Below are positions 13,101 to 33,100 of a stretch of 64,000 bases of DNA, piece after piece (the stretch's first letter is position 1; each line of letters begins with the position of its first letter). Source of the DNA: Physcomitrium patens (Eukaryota > Streptophyta > Bryopsida > Funariales > Funariaceae); the NCBI RefSeq assembly GCF_000002425.4, contig NC_037253.1, positions 17,438,407 to 17,502,406 on the forward strand. Reading direction: 5' to 3'. The notes beneath the pieces are model-generated. The model had not been told where the DNA came from. It searched no databases and saw only the letters and a program-made list of their open reading frames with translations. The translations under genes and the position numbers were made by a program.

Positions 13101-14386
13101 AACCCAGACGATCGCCGATTTCGCCGTAGAGAGTGCGCGAGCTGATCATTCTCGGGGGTATTCGAAAAATGAGAATCACTTCGCATCATGACGTTTGTGC
13201 TGGTCGACCGTCGTCGTGAGGAATCAATCTGACGACCTTGGAATGTGGGCTTTGTATTCGTCACAGAATGGGCCATGTCATTCTCTGTCAGCATCGATGG
13301 CGTTGGTTTCAGGCTAGAAGTTGGTCTTTTTGTGGTCAATGTTAACGCTCCCGAGTTCTTCAACGCCATAACTAGGTCGCCAACAGCTTCCGCTGCCTTG
13401 TCTTGCAGTCTTACGTCGTAACGGATCAGTGATTCGGGCAGGCCGTTAGGACGCAACGCCTTCTCCTTCAAGCCATCCGTGTGCTTACTCACCTCAACCT
13501 GCATTCTGGTCTCCAATTATCAAATCCTCATCAACGTTAAATTAATCGGCAGTGTGAGCTCGAATCGAGTCTGTGGAGACTGAATGGATTCTCTACGCTG
13601 CAGAACAACTAACCCGATATATTTCAGAACTTTGCCGGCATCGTCCTTGATCGGGGTCATGGTAAGCAGGTTCCAAAACGCGGAACGATCCTTCTTGTAG
13701 TTGAGCAAGCGGCCGCAGAAGTTCTTGCCCTGCTGGAGTGCCTCTCTGATACTCGCAATGTCCGCCTTGTCAGTTTCAGGGCCCTGCAAGAAACGGCTGC
13801 TCCAAAGCGTACACAATTAGCTAAGTGTGCATCAATAATAGGCCGAGCACAGAAGGAATTACAGCACTTCAAGAAACTGCGAACTTACCAGCTACGGCCG
13901 ATGATCTCCTTCGGCGTATACCCCGTCATGGTAAAGAAGCCTGCACTTGCATACAAGATGGGAAAGTCGGGTTGTACAGCATCACACACCACGAAGGTCT
14001 GCTGGAAAGTGGACAGAGCATCCCTGACTTCGCGTGAGACCCTTGGCACGTTAGATGCATGACTTACGTCGCTGCCTGCATCTGACCTTCCTGCGTCTGA
14101 CGCCTCCGAAGTTCTCATCGATGCTGGGAGTTTTCCGATGCAGATCAATCTGTGGGGATAGCGCAGCTTCAGATTCTTGCTCTCCTTCTGCTACCGAATT
14201 GCCTCCGAACAAAGTTCCTGCCGCTCGAAGATAGCAGGTACTCGTGGGCGCGCCTCCGAATACCTCCAAGGATTTTCGCTCTGAACGTGGGGCAGCATTG
14301 TACCTGCCGCGTCCCCACGAACGCCCTGAGGCGGCAGCCGCCATCCCAACCTTGGCGCTTGAGGATGATGGATCCTGGTCCTCCAT
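10126..14386 (-). CDS. PHOT: phototropin (LOV1-LOV2-AGC kinase), probably decaying or kinase-dead copy
   Basis: Phototropins are plasma-membrane blue-light receptors with two FMN-binding LOV domains and an AGC-VIII Ser/Thr kinase. Exons by splice sites and phase: 13889-14386, 13614-13796, 13086-13505, 12798-13002, 12519-12696, 12330-12379, 12066-12230, 11796-11962, 11519-11684, 11235-11388, 11001-11107, 10744-10869, 10597-10648, 10126-10505 (TGA at 10126), about 950 codons. Seen: N-terminal SLEVF (codons 39-43, also in Arabidopsis phot1); LOV1 with GRSCRFLQGP, its Cys codon split by an intron; linker; LOV2 with [10 protein letters not shown]; kinase with [25 protein letters not shown] and [12 protein letters not shown]. 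Odd: the catalytic loop reads YRGLKPEN instead of YRDLKPEN; exon 1 changes frame near 14131-14134; intron 11389-11518 starts AT, not GT; LOV1 has S for N in GRNC and R for G in KKDG. The family is certain; whether it is functional is doubtful. Confidence 0.95.
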
Positions 14387-15200
14387 CGTGCTCTTCTAAC
14401 AGCAGCCTTATCCCAACACCTGCACAACCATTGCCAAGTCAGCAATTATCACCAAGACATGCCACCTTCACAGATTCTGCCCTGCATAATTTGCAACATA
14501 TGAACTAATCTCCTTAGTGGTCGAAATGGCTTGTCATACATATCGATGACTTCACATGAAAATCTAGCAAATGGATACTACGCTCGTCTTACGCCCTCGG
14601 GAAATGAATACTAACAAATTAACCAATGAGAAAAACAATGTCGCTGCGGCGATTACTCCAAGAGTGAAATACCTGATAAAACATTTTGTAACTCACTCCT
14701 ACCTGAAGCTCGCAGCGGAAGGGATGCAGAACACAATCTGAAATATGGGAGTCGACACCCCCGGATTCAACACGCATCGCCGTTTGGAGAAATTCTGGTC
14801 ATGCACTTTATAATCCCAACGGTCACATAAATCCAAGTAGAGCGTCCAAAAAATGGTTCAACGTCGTTGACTATACTGCGAACACACTGCACCCACTCTC
14901 TCACCATGGATTCTTGAAAAGCCAACAACACGACTAGCTCCTCACAATGTCCCAGCTCCCCGATGCACCCCGGCGGCAGAAGACACCAAAGTGGCCACCT
15001 GCCCAGCTCGCCTTCCCACGCGCACAGCAGGAAGGCAACAGAAGGTGGTGAAAATGCTATATTTTAGAGGAAACGGCCATGCACCACGTGAAGCCGACAG
15101 GACACCATGCGCCTCCACTTGAGAAAATCGCCAACGCCTTCACAACGCAAATTTCGATGCGATTTGCGCACTGTTGACATTGAACCTGACTGGTGGCCTC
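14387..15200 (-). promoter_or_regulatory. presumed phototropin promoter and 5'UTR
   Basis: This is the region upstream of the ATG at 14386 on the minus strand. GC content is moderate and no convincing frame occurs. It includes sequence that should carry the 5'UTR and the proximal promoter. I could not pick a transcription start site or a specific light-response element with confidence. Confidence 0.35.
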
Positions 15201-18200
15201 CTCTCTGTCTTTGTCAGAGAATATAAGCTAGCCTGCGCGGTAGGCTCTTCATCGCTGCCCAGTTGGATTCACGTTTTGCAGCTAAGCAGCCATGATGACT
15301 GCAATTTTACCAAACACTTGGATCATCTCTTGAATGCGCTTGCAGCAACCGCCATGTGGAGATCTCTCGTTTGCTCATTCAAGGATTGAGCCCGTTGCTC
15401 AGTTGCACGTAGATGGCTTTCTGGTGATTGCCTATTGGCTTTCTTAGGTCCATAGACTAGCAACAGCAGCAGGATTTTCTTACAGGGTGGGAGAGGGGTT
15501 TGTGGTGGCGGCGGCAGCGGCGGCTGATATGTTGGATCGAACACCTTCGCTATGTTTCCTCCCCTTCGACATATCGCCCATCATCCAACAAGCATATCGT
15601 AATTCATCGTTAGTAAACAAAAGAATACCAATGTGTAATTTATAATTTTCAGTTATTATTATTGTTCATAAGTCATGCATAATTGCATCACCTAATCACT
15701 TCACTCTGTCATTTAACAAGCTAGAGTTTACTTGTTGATAAAATTTGAGGTGAAATACTCTACTTGCCAGTGTATTTGCAAAGTAAATTCATGATGTATT
15801 GTAGAACGTTTAATTGTGTGGATAATAGCTGCATTTGCCGCAGCAACTCTTTGTTGTGCTATGAATCATCAATTTTTATTAAGGTTTCCTCATCTTTATT
15901 TTTTCCATGTACACACTCCTTCAAAAATCCATGATTTCTGACCACATTCTGGATGGATTCGTTCAAATCTCTACCTGGCTAAAACACAATTTTCACCTGT
16001 TTTTGTTGTGTTTTGAATTTAATTTGGAAACTTTCCTAGGCAAAGCTGGCTCTGGATTGTGGATTGTGGAGCGTGCAGTGCGAGGTCTCGTGGGATGAAG
16101 CGGACATCATGTGGAAAATAGTTCACATGCAGATGCAAGAGGCGAACAGGCTCGGTGTGGACGTCACTACGGAGGCAGAGACGCTTCGAGTAACTCCAAA
16201 ACCCAAAACCAAACCCGCAGGCAGGCTCCACACGGGCGTCAGCCGGCAGCTTCTGACGCTTTGCGAAGGTAGTCATAGCTCTCGGTCTACCTACAGGGGC
16301 TGAGCTCACTCATTGCAGTTTCTGTGGGACCCTCCGATGCCAGAATTTCTTACCTCGAAGCAGCTGCAGTAACCAAAGCGCTTGCCCATAGACCTTCGAT
16401 TTGCTCCTGCCAACTGAATCTTGCTGATCGCAGCTGCCGGATCTCATGCAAGGTATAGCATGAAACGCCGTTTGCAAAAAAATACCCCCCACGCAGATTC
16501 ATCTCGTACTATGCATTTGAAATGGAAACAGTGGCAAGTCGGTTTAGCAGCTTGGAAGGATGATGCTCTCGCTCAACCCAGTCAATCAAAACTCAATATC
16601 TATGAACGCATGGCATGCTCACCCTTGCTTCGTATCGCTCTTCCCTGTCAGCCCATGATGTGGGTACGAGAAGATCCTCCACGAGGCACGTCAAAGCCAC
16701 GCACTGTGGCTGGACTGCGAAGCTCTGCGATCTCGCACGGGCTGGCTGGATCCATGCACCCAGCTCCTTTAACACCAGACTGTCAGGGTGGGTGCGGTGC
16801 GGCGAGGGTAGTCCAGGGTGAATGTCAGGCCTGGGGGACGAGGGTGGCGATGGAGCATGGATTCTGCACTTCCTCTGCTCTGCTGCATTTCTCTGCTGTG
16901 TTTTTAGGATTGTGGATTCTCTCGCAGGAATTTTGTGATGGAGCAGGAAGATCATGCCCTCGTGGTTTCACGGGACGTAAGCTCTTGCAACTCTGCCGCT
17001 TGTCGGGGATTGCATCGGACCAACTCCATTCACTTTAAGAGATGGTTTCCCACTTTACGAATGAAACATAACAAACAAACTGTAAAGAAGTTGAAGCAAA
17101 TAGAAAGAAAATAAATAAATAAATAAAAGTTAAATATTAACAACAACAAAAAGAGAGCAGTAGTAGGAGAGGTGGAATAGAAAGTGGGGATATTTAAGTT
17201 GTCCTTAGTGGGTAACTTTGAGTTAACATTTTCATTGATTGATACAATGATTCACTGTAAAATGCATACATGTTGAATAAGAACTAGCAGTAAGAATTTA
17301 ATATGTTAAAGAAAATATCATCATGTCAGCTCAGACGGCTCTGGGGGACAAGTCAGCTCGGCATCTTTGCTGCCAGCAAGGACAACGGACCACTTGGCTG
17401 CCATGTCAGCAAATTTGACTCCCACTTGTACCTGGGGATTACCAAACTTGCCCTTGGAAAGGGATTGTGGAGCAACTTCCAAACCCAATGCCACAAATGG
17501 GCACTTTAAGAGTGTTGATATTTGTGGTACATTCATCTCTTTTGATCAAGAAAGTAAAAGGTACACATCATGCATATTTGTACAATTGTAGACAAAATCG
17601 CCCCAGTTCTTATACTTTTACTTAATGTAATGAACACTAATTCTATTTTTAATTTTAGGGGGTGGAACAATAGTTTATTTATTTATTTTGGTAAATTATA
17701 GATGTGTAAAAGCATGTAGTCTTCACCACTTGGATAAACTTGTTACTTGTAGAGTGGATGTGAGAGAAGATGATTAAAACCTATCTACATGGTAAAACTT
17801 TCAACAAATAACTTTAAACTTTGCAAAATAAACTAAAAGCTGGATATTTATGGAAATCTAATTAAAATAAAAAATAAAAAAATAAAAATCTTAATGTTTA
17901 TATTTTAAGATGTATTTTTTATTATTATTGAATTAATTTTAATATGTAAAGTAATATTATTTTGTTTCAAATAAAGTCTTTTCCAAATAACATGTGATGA
18001 TTTGAAGATTGCTTCATATCATATTTATCACATCATAATGAATCAGAATTTAACATTAAATATAATAATTACATTTAATGGTATTCTACGACTCTTAACA
18101 AATGAAATCATAAATGAAAATAAAGAAAAATGTAAGAAAAGAAAAGAAAAAATAAATCAAAAAATCAAAAAATCAAGCAATGAGGGATTAAGCAGTCTAA

Positions 18201-20415
18201 CAATTTTGTATATGCAATGACTTAGTTGCATATTTTGCATATTTTATCTTTTGTTTTATTATTTTCACAGAAAAATTATTACATATTTTTAATTTTTTAA
18301 TTATACATAATATTGTAATTTTTAGAATGTATGTTAAATTGAATTTTATTATTGTAATAAAATTTTATATTATACAGTGTTTCCCATTTTAATTAATATC
18401 ATCCACTGCAAGAAAAAGTATTAATTACTAGAGGTTAATAATCTTTAAAGATGGCTTGGTGAAGGTAGGATAGAAATCATGCTTGCTAAGGCCTTACAAT
18501 CTAGGTTGTGTACTTTTAGCATGGCAACCATGTGGCCCTGCCAATTCTTTGGTCTTGCCTTGCCTAATCAAGTATAGCCATGTAGCCCTACTAGCCGCAT
18601 GGTCTTTGTTAATTGATGAAAATTAATTAATTATTAGAAATTAGAACGTATTAATTATACACCATTAAACAGTCAATTTTCAAAATTTTAATTAATTATT
18701 AGTGGTTATTAGTTTTTGGGAGATTAGTTACTGGAAAAAATATTGTAGTTATTACTCTCTTGACTACAAAATATAACATACATCAATAAAACTATACTAT
18801 ATTATTTAAAATATTTTTTCTAAATCTCATGCATTCAATTTAAATACTACATAAAATAATAACAACAATGAAATCACTTTGATAAAAACTAAAACAATAT
18901 ATTGTGCACTAAGACTACTTTTGTAGATTTTGTAATACAATATTTGTTTGAATTAAAATCAAAAATCAAAAATCAATAAGATTTAAAACTAGATGTATGT
19001 GTGTGTATATATATAATTGATATTAATATTAAAATTATATTTTATCTATATACAAAATTACAATCTTAAGCACCCTCTAAATATTTTGACATATTTGTAC
19101 CACTTTTTAAAGGTCTTTATAAGTCTTAAAAAATCTTCTAAGTTATGTTGTAATTGTCTAAAAGTTTCTTAGAACATTTTGTAATCTTTTTAAGGATACT
19201 TTAAACTTTATATTTATCTTAGCTTTTTATAGTTTGTCAGAAGTTTCCAAAAAACTTATTTAGATATTAACAAACATAGCTTACTATTTTGGAGTAGCGA
19301 GTCGGCTGCAAATAGGCAGCAGGTGGAACAAGACTCTTTTTAAAAAACATTGGTTTTATTTTGGAACTTAAACAACTTCAGCAAGAAATGGTTTATTTTG
19401 GAGAGAACATTCCCTCAATATTGAGAGATATGGGGGTTGATCCCAAGTGGCAGCATAGAGGGCATAGGTTTTCACTGTTCAAAGTTGAGATGTTTGTTTC
19501 GCACTATGTCTTTTCTTTGTAGAATTCTTTAGATTGGACTTTGTTGTTCTCCTCTCCCTTGGCCTATGGGTGAATATTGGATCTTTAAGTTCTCTTCTAT
19601 TGAGGTGCTCCCAAAATGGACAGGCATGCATGCACGTAGGAATTTTGTTTTTTGTTTTTTGTTTTTTTTTTTTGTTCTTTTTAAAAAGGGCATCCAACTT
19701 CCAATTGAAAGACGGTTTTTAATGTATATGTATGTGCATTTACAGATAAAACCATCGGATTTTACAATATGATGACATAAACTTGAAACTAAATAATTCT
19801 ACGAACATGAAAAAGAGATCCTGAGGGATATTACATGGAGAGTTTGTTTCGTAGTCAAACTACAACGTTTGACGAAGAATTCACAAGCTTGAACGTTTCA
19901 GTATGGCAGTGATTTCAAACTGGTAATCTCCGGAAGTGAGTGAGGACAGAAAAGACAGATAATGGATACAAAACATCAGAGTAACCTGTAGCAATCGGAT
20001 TCAAAAAAGACTAGCATGATTTGTCAACATTTGACGCTGACGAAAACCACACCTTTTATTAAAACCACCCTATTGCAGGCATCCCTAGTTCGTACTACTA
20101 AGTTGGATATTTTAGTGACAACCTCACTAGCCTGATTACCAGAGACGACAAAGGACACTAAAGAAAATTGTGCAACTACGGTGAGGCATTATGGGCCAAC
20201 AAAACTATGTGTTATGAATCATTGTGGAATTTGTTAATAGTTAAGGGTTACATATTTTACAATCACTATGTCAATACATAGGACCACAGCAAAACCAGCG
20301 GGCACTAAGAAACACACATAACAGCAAGAAACCCAGTGGTGATACCCACATGGACCTCAAGTACGCCTCTATTACAATGTCGATGATATCTCGTCTATAT
20401 CTTGTAAATGAGATG
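15200..20415. other. intergenic region with a GC-rich patch and AT-rich flanks
   Basis: 15.2-15.6 and 16.0-17.0 kb are GC-richer, with overlapping frames on both strands, the longest being 205 codons on the plus strand at 16421-17038. None has a recognisable domain, and overlapping frames on both strands are expected from composition. 17.05-20.2 kb is AT-rich, with A-rich tracts at 17.1 and 18.1 kb. At 19.08-19.26 kb there is a degenerate array of TTCTAAG/AAGTCTT-like units that resembles LTR sequence in this window. No complete gene was identified. Confidence 0.5.
17321..17536 (-). other. isolated protein-like open frame (possible gene fragment)
   Basis: This minus-strand frame of about 70 codons sits in a 220 bp pocket of normal GC inside very AT-rich DNA. 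Its translation has balanced composition (for example GLEVAPQSLSKGKFGN and VGVKFADMAAKW) rather than the Lys/Asn/Ile-rich look of chance AT-rich frames. It ends just before the composition changes. I do not recognise it. It could be a captured or retroposed piece of a host gene, or chance. Confidence 0.25.
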
Positions 20416-27706
<7,291 letters not shown>

Positions 27707-30170
27707 TGCTTGAATTACTCAACCCTACTGTCCAAATCCTCGATCCCTTGCAAGTTTCCTTCAATTCCACATTCTCATCCTTCCCTCCACTTTAAACTAT
27801 CACATTACTCGAAAGATTCATCGAGACTGCACCAGGAACATCGTGACCTCCAAGCATTGTGAACTCGTGATGCCACATACAGAGGCCTCGTTCCTCTTGA
27901 TTAAAATTCTCCCGCAATCCCATCTAGGAGTGATGTGATACCCCCCCCCCTTCCCCCTCAACTTCACCGCAACCACAATGCATCCACAATCCTCTCGATC
28001 TCCAAACCTGCCATCTCCCCTGCTTCGATTCACCTTAAAACCCTGCAACAAACCCTAGAGTAGAACACGAGCAAGCTTGCTCCATTGCTAATGAGCTGCC
28101 ACAATCGTGAACTGAAAAACGGATCACGTACTCAACCATTATCCACTATTAACAAACTACAAGAAGGACCACGGCGAGCTGGCTAAGCCACTTGGTATGC
28201 TGCAACAGCAGCACCAAATCATAACGCGAACCATTCACGTCGAATCAGTGCAGAATCATGACGCGAGCTCTATCGCCATCGCTCGAGTTCCTGTCTCAGT
28301 GCTCAAAAGGCCAGCCTGTATACAATGACTATGCCGTCCGAGATTAGATGGATGAGAAACGCCTCATGATTTCAACAGAACGACATTTTTCATTCATTAG
28401 ATGTAAAGCAAACGATTTATGGTTGGTTACGGGTGGATGTCTCTGTTCGTTCATCGACTGCTTGGTTTGGAGAGCTTTTCATTTCGTGGATTAGGGTTTC
28501 GATGCTTTTTGTTGAAATGCTGCATGTAAATTGCTCAGATCGGCAATGCTGTCATGGATGTAAGCTGACTGTTCTTTCATCTTTCGAGTAAATCCTACGG
28601 TGGATGAGTAGTCGCATTCAAGGTAATGTTTGTGATTTGGTGAAGTGAAATTCGACTTGGTTCAACCTGAAGCTTGTCTCTGGAGATTTGGAGCAGCAAT
28701 GTGTGTACAGTAGTTGGTCGGGATAGATTTAGCCCTTACCAAATAGCGGAATGTAATGTGTGGATTTATAGTGCGAGGCACACCAGCTTCGTAGCATCAA
28801 TTGCACGAGTAAAACAGCTGTTTCTTGTGTCTTTTTTGAATTCGTAACCATGTGCTGCTATTGTCTACAAAAACTCGGGGATGGTGATATTATTGGTTTG
28901 AAACAATTAAAGAAATTTACCAAGTCATCCGACAGAGCATTGTCTAAGGTCGATAGGATCATATCCTGACGCCTGTGAGCACTTTCAAGTTTATAGAGAT
29001 ATTTAGCTTGGTGGCTTCTTTGAATGCGGAGGTAGTTAGGAGACAACATGAAGGCAGGTGTGTTCATGTTGAAGTTGAAGCAGAGTCAGAGGCAGTTTTC
29101 AAAATACAGAAGAAGCGACTAGTATTGAAGATTGAGCTGCTGATAGCAGCAAGTTACATATTCCTTCACGGGCCTGCTGGTGACTTTTTCAGTGTTGTAT
29201 TCGGACTATTTACTTACATTTATATTTTCTGATTGCAAGAATGTGAAAAAGAGAAAGGTTTAATGTGCTACCTTATGCTCGAAAGCTACGGGAGGAGGGA
29301 AGTCTGGGAGGCCTAACATCGAGGTGCAGAACCTAATAAATTTTACCATTTAACCTCTTCTATGAGGTGGTCATTGATATCGGCTAGCTAATTTTCTTTT
29401 GTGACAATGCTGAAATTCAGTTGCAGCTGGGCCAAACTACTTAGTCTGTTGATCAACATAGCATTTTCTCAGGTTCTTTTCAATACTGAATCCTCATTTC
29501 TCTCCCGAAGAATAACACAGGTTTTTGTATTATGAAGCCATGATGCTTACCTCTGTAGCTTTCTAAACACACCTAATCGTACTGCGAGATGATTTTGGTC
29601 ATCGAATGAACCTCGGAGATCCCAGCTTGCTGTGCATGGTTGTTTCAAAGAGAACCATGACAACCCACACAACTGTACATCACCTCAAAGCAGCTCAAAA
29701 CATTCTTTTGTATTTTAGGGGAAGAAGACTTCCTTGCCTCTCATCCTTGGAGTGTCATGATTTTCATGTTTTATGCTCCATCAGCATGTCCCTCAATACA
29801 TTTTCGGAGGAGTCTGAGAACCAAACACACAAAATCATTTTTACTGCGGCTACAGATTTAGCATTCTCAATCACAATGCCTTAGTTATTTAGGATGACCA
29901 CTAAGATCAGAGAGTTGGGAAAGGGAAGTTGGCTGACCCTGAGGGCGAGTGAGCAGGCGAGGAACATCATGACTGGGCCGAAAACTCCAACGGGTTCATT
30001 AATTGTCGGTCGCAAAGCTGTAGTGCCCTGCTCCCCTCCACTCCCCGCACGAAATTCTTCACTGACATGAATCCGGCATTGAGACGCCATTTCCTCCCAC
30101 CCCATTCTCACATGAAACTTTGCGTTTGTAAGTACCCAATGAAATAGGATTCTAGAACTCTTGATGGTAC
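27707..30170. other. intergenic region between the kinase and the coiled-coil gene
   Basis: 27.7-28.1 kb should be the kinase 5'UTR and proximal promoter, with a C10 run near 27940-27950. A 107-codon frame at 27143-27466 lies inside the kinase's first intron and is not counted as a gene. 28.1-29.9 kb is unique-looking, of moderate GC, with short frames only. The right part should include the 3'UTR of the minus-strand coiled-coil gene. No RNA gene was recognised. Confidence 0.5.
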
Positions 30171-33100
30171 TCAGTTTATTCCTGGCACTTCTGAGATCGA
30201 AGTTGTGACTGCTCGACGGAACATTGGACTTAACTGTGGTGAAGAAACTAGTGCAACTACGGCAGTTTCTAAGAATGAGAGGTCTTCCAGACAATTTGTG
30301 CTGATCTACTTTTCGGGACAGTTGTCAAAGTCTTCATCATTTCTAATTATTTCAGCAAATACTATCTGGTTAATAAGAGTATGGTGTGACACAGCTCCTC
30401 GAAGCAAACGTATTAATTTCAATTCTACATGTGTGCTGTTTATTGGGAGAAAATAAGAGTGTACCTTCCTCAAATTTGCGTTTCTGGTAGCACCAAACGA
30501 GTTTTCTTCTTTTGGTGGTGAGCTCACAGCTACTTCACTTTCCGAAGTGTCAGGGCTTTTAGATAATCGTGCATTTTTGAACTGCAAAAGCGTATTTACA
30601 TTACATATATAGTATACCATGTTCATAAACCTCGTAAGTTTAGAACCAATTAAAATCATATCTTGATGGTTGAAATCAATTGAAAAACTTGGCAACTCAG
30701 ATGGTGGGCTCCTCGATCCGGCAGGATACTGCTCATGGAGTACATTGACCACATAGTATGTTGCTTATTATATCAAGAGGTGCAGATATGTATGAGCATG
30801 TATATATTAGGCACATGCAGAATGGGAAACCATGTCACAAACACCAATTAGTTCATAAGATTATGGGGGCACTTTTTTGCCACGGATGCTGTTTACATAG
30901 TTACCGAGTAACTCAGACAACAAGAACCGACAAGAACTGAAAAAAATATGGCAACTCAGTCTCGTAGACGCCTCATTACAGTTCTATGTAAGCTGATAAT
31001 GCTGCTGTGCGATGTAAGATTCGTCTGAATATGAGATCTTCTGACTCTAGCAGTTGCAACGTTATTGTGAATTGAGATTGCATGTCGTTTGATGCAGATT
31101 CTGTGCCTAGCAGATTTTTCAAGCTGCAGTTATAAGGTTGCTGTAATGCAGGCAGCCATCATGTGTTTCTTTTCACCCAGTTCCCACCGGTTGAACAAAT
31201 CTGCTTGGTTTCGCCCCAATATACCATTTCAGACTGTTAAAGTTCGGATTCCAAGTCGTGTCTCTTGGATGGACTATGTAAGACTTTGCGTCCAATACCT
31301 TTGGTCAAAGCCCAACGAGAGAGCCGGAAGCGTTTTAAATTAGCGTAATGCTGCTACGTAATGCAATATGTTATATGAGCATGGCCTGAGGTACCTTTTC
31401 CGACTTAGGGGAGGCCCCGTAGCTAGTATGTACAGATACACCATCTTCTCCAGAGGTCCCATTCGAAGTATACATTGATTGCTTGGAATTGGTCATATTC
31501 ATTTCAACCGTCCCGATGGAGCCTCGTGAGCATGTCTCTCCTGCTTTATTTTCTCTTGCAGGTGATGTACCTGAGCTCTTGGACGAAGGACCAGCTACAG
31601 ATGCAGTTGAGGAAACGCCGCTACCAAGACGACCCTCATCAACAGGTATCTGTTTAGACACAATAAAGAAAGAAACCCTACATTACTCAGTTTTGAGAGG
31701 CAGTTTCATAGATTATTTTTATATATGATCACCTTGCATGTGTCGAAGGCCTATTTCAAGTCATACCTCTCGGTTATTTGGCAATTCGCATCCTCCTTTA
31801 ACAACGGAGTTCCTTGACGAGCCCCTTGACGAGTGGGATTGAGGACGTGTAGGCTGGATGTTGTGACATGGCTTCAAGGAGCGTCGGTTGGAGGAATTCT
31901 CTGTATGACAGACAAGATCTTCTAAACCTGCGTAATGATGACTTAATGTCCTGAATTTATCCTGCCAATCCTCCACTTCAGCCCGCAAATTGTGGTTGCT
32001 ACGCCGCAATGAAGCCTGTTGCAGGTATGGGAAGGATAATTTATTATCTCTTATTCGAAATAGAAAATATGGAATAATTCCTCAGTCAAGATATTGCCAC
32101 TATTGAGCTAACGTAAATCCCAATGCGACATAGCGCTGCGACGGATGAAACATTTAAGCAGGGTTGCAGATTGTCGAAGTTGATACCAAACTATCTCTTG
32201 ACAGTTCATCATGTAATAGAAATCCCATGACCGCAGAAAATGGGTTTTAGTAAGATCACGTATTTTCAGCTCTTGGACGTGGCCATATAGGAGCCGATTT
32301 TCTTAAATTAAAAGTAGACTTTCTTATCATGTAATTGTACCAATTCCACCAGAAGCTGAGCCTTCTCCCCTCCAAGAGAGGCTCGAACCTGCGCATAGTT
32401 GAACCTTACGTGAGGATTTTAGCAGCGTTTCTTTCAACTGACTCTGCTTCTGAAGTTTAGCTATGTAACAAAGATTTTTCTCTGTCTCCAAAGCAAGAAG
32501 TACGATGCAAGTTAAAAGTCTCACGGAGCTTGAGAAAAATTGACACAGAAATGGATACCAAACCTTGCGCAGTTCATGATCATAGTGTGCAATGGTCGAT
32601 GACATTTCTTGACCCTGCAGGTTCTTCACCTGTGAAACGTAGGCAGCAAACGAAACCCTTAGTTCATGGACAGAATTAATTGTGACGTTGATTCAGGTGT
32701 TACGGCCATTGTTAGGTCTAAGAGATCAGGTCTAGCACGAACACAAGTAAACTTCAACACAAAAAAAGGGTTTTCAAAATGTGAACTATTGGACAACCTG
32801 TTGCTCTAAGATCTCATTTTGGAGAATCAATTCCTTGTGATCGGTTCGCAGATCATCGTAATTCTTCTGTAAGGAATGAGCAGTTATTCGTCTCTTCTCC
32901 AGGGCCTTCTTCAGCTCCGAGTTGTGTGTGCGGTACTCACAAGCTGTAGACTGCAAAGATATTCTCCAGGGTCAGTCATCATAGCAGTGACAAACTGCCT
33001 CCCATCCAACTATCACACTCGTAATCCTGTGGGACAAGCTGGAAAATGTATTTATAATAATTCTATACTCAAAAATATGATATTAAATAACCTTCAACGT

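Noticed and set aside
14150-14303. Possible first intron of the phototropin gene
   Set aside because: It would restore the frame with fair splice sites, but removes the SLEVF motif shared with Arabidopsis phot1. Left open as an alternative, not annotated.
16421-17038. 205-codon plus-strand frame in a GC-rich patch
   Set aside because: No domain, odd composition and competing open frames on both strands. Kept only as a note under the intergenic entry.
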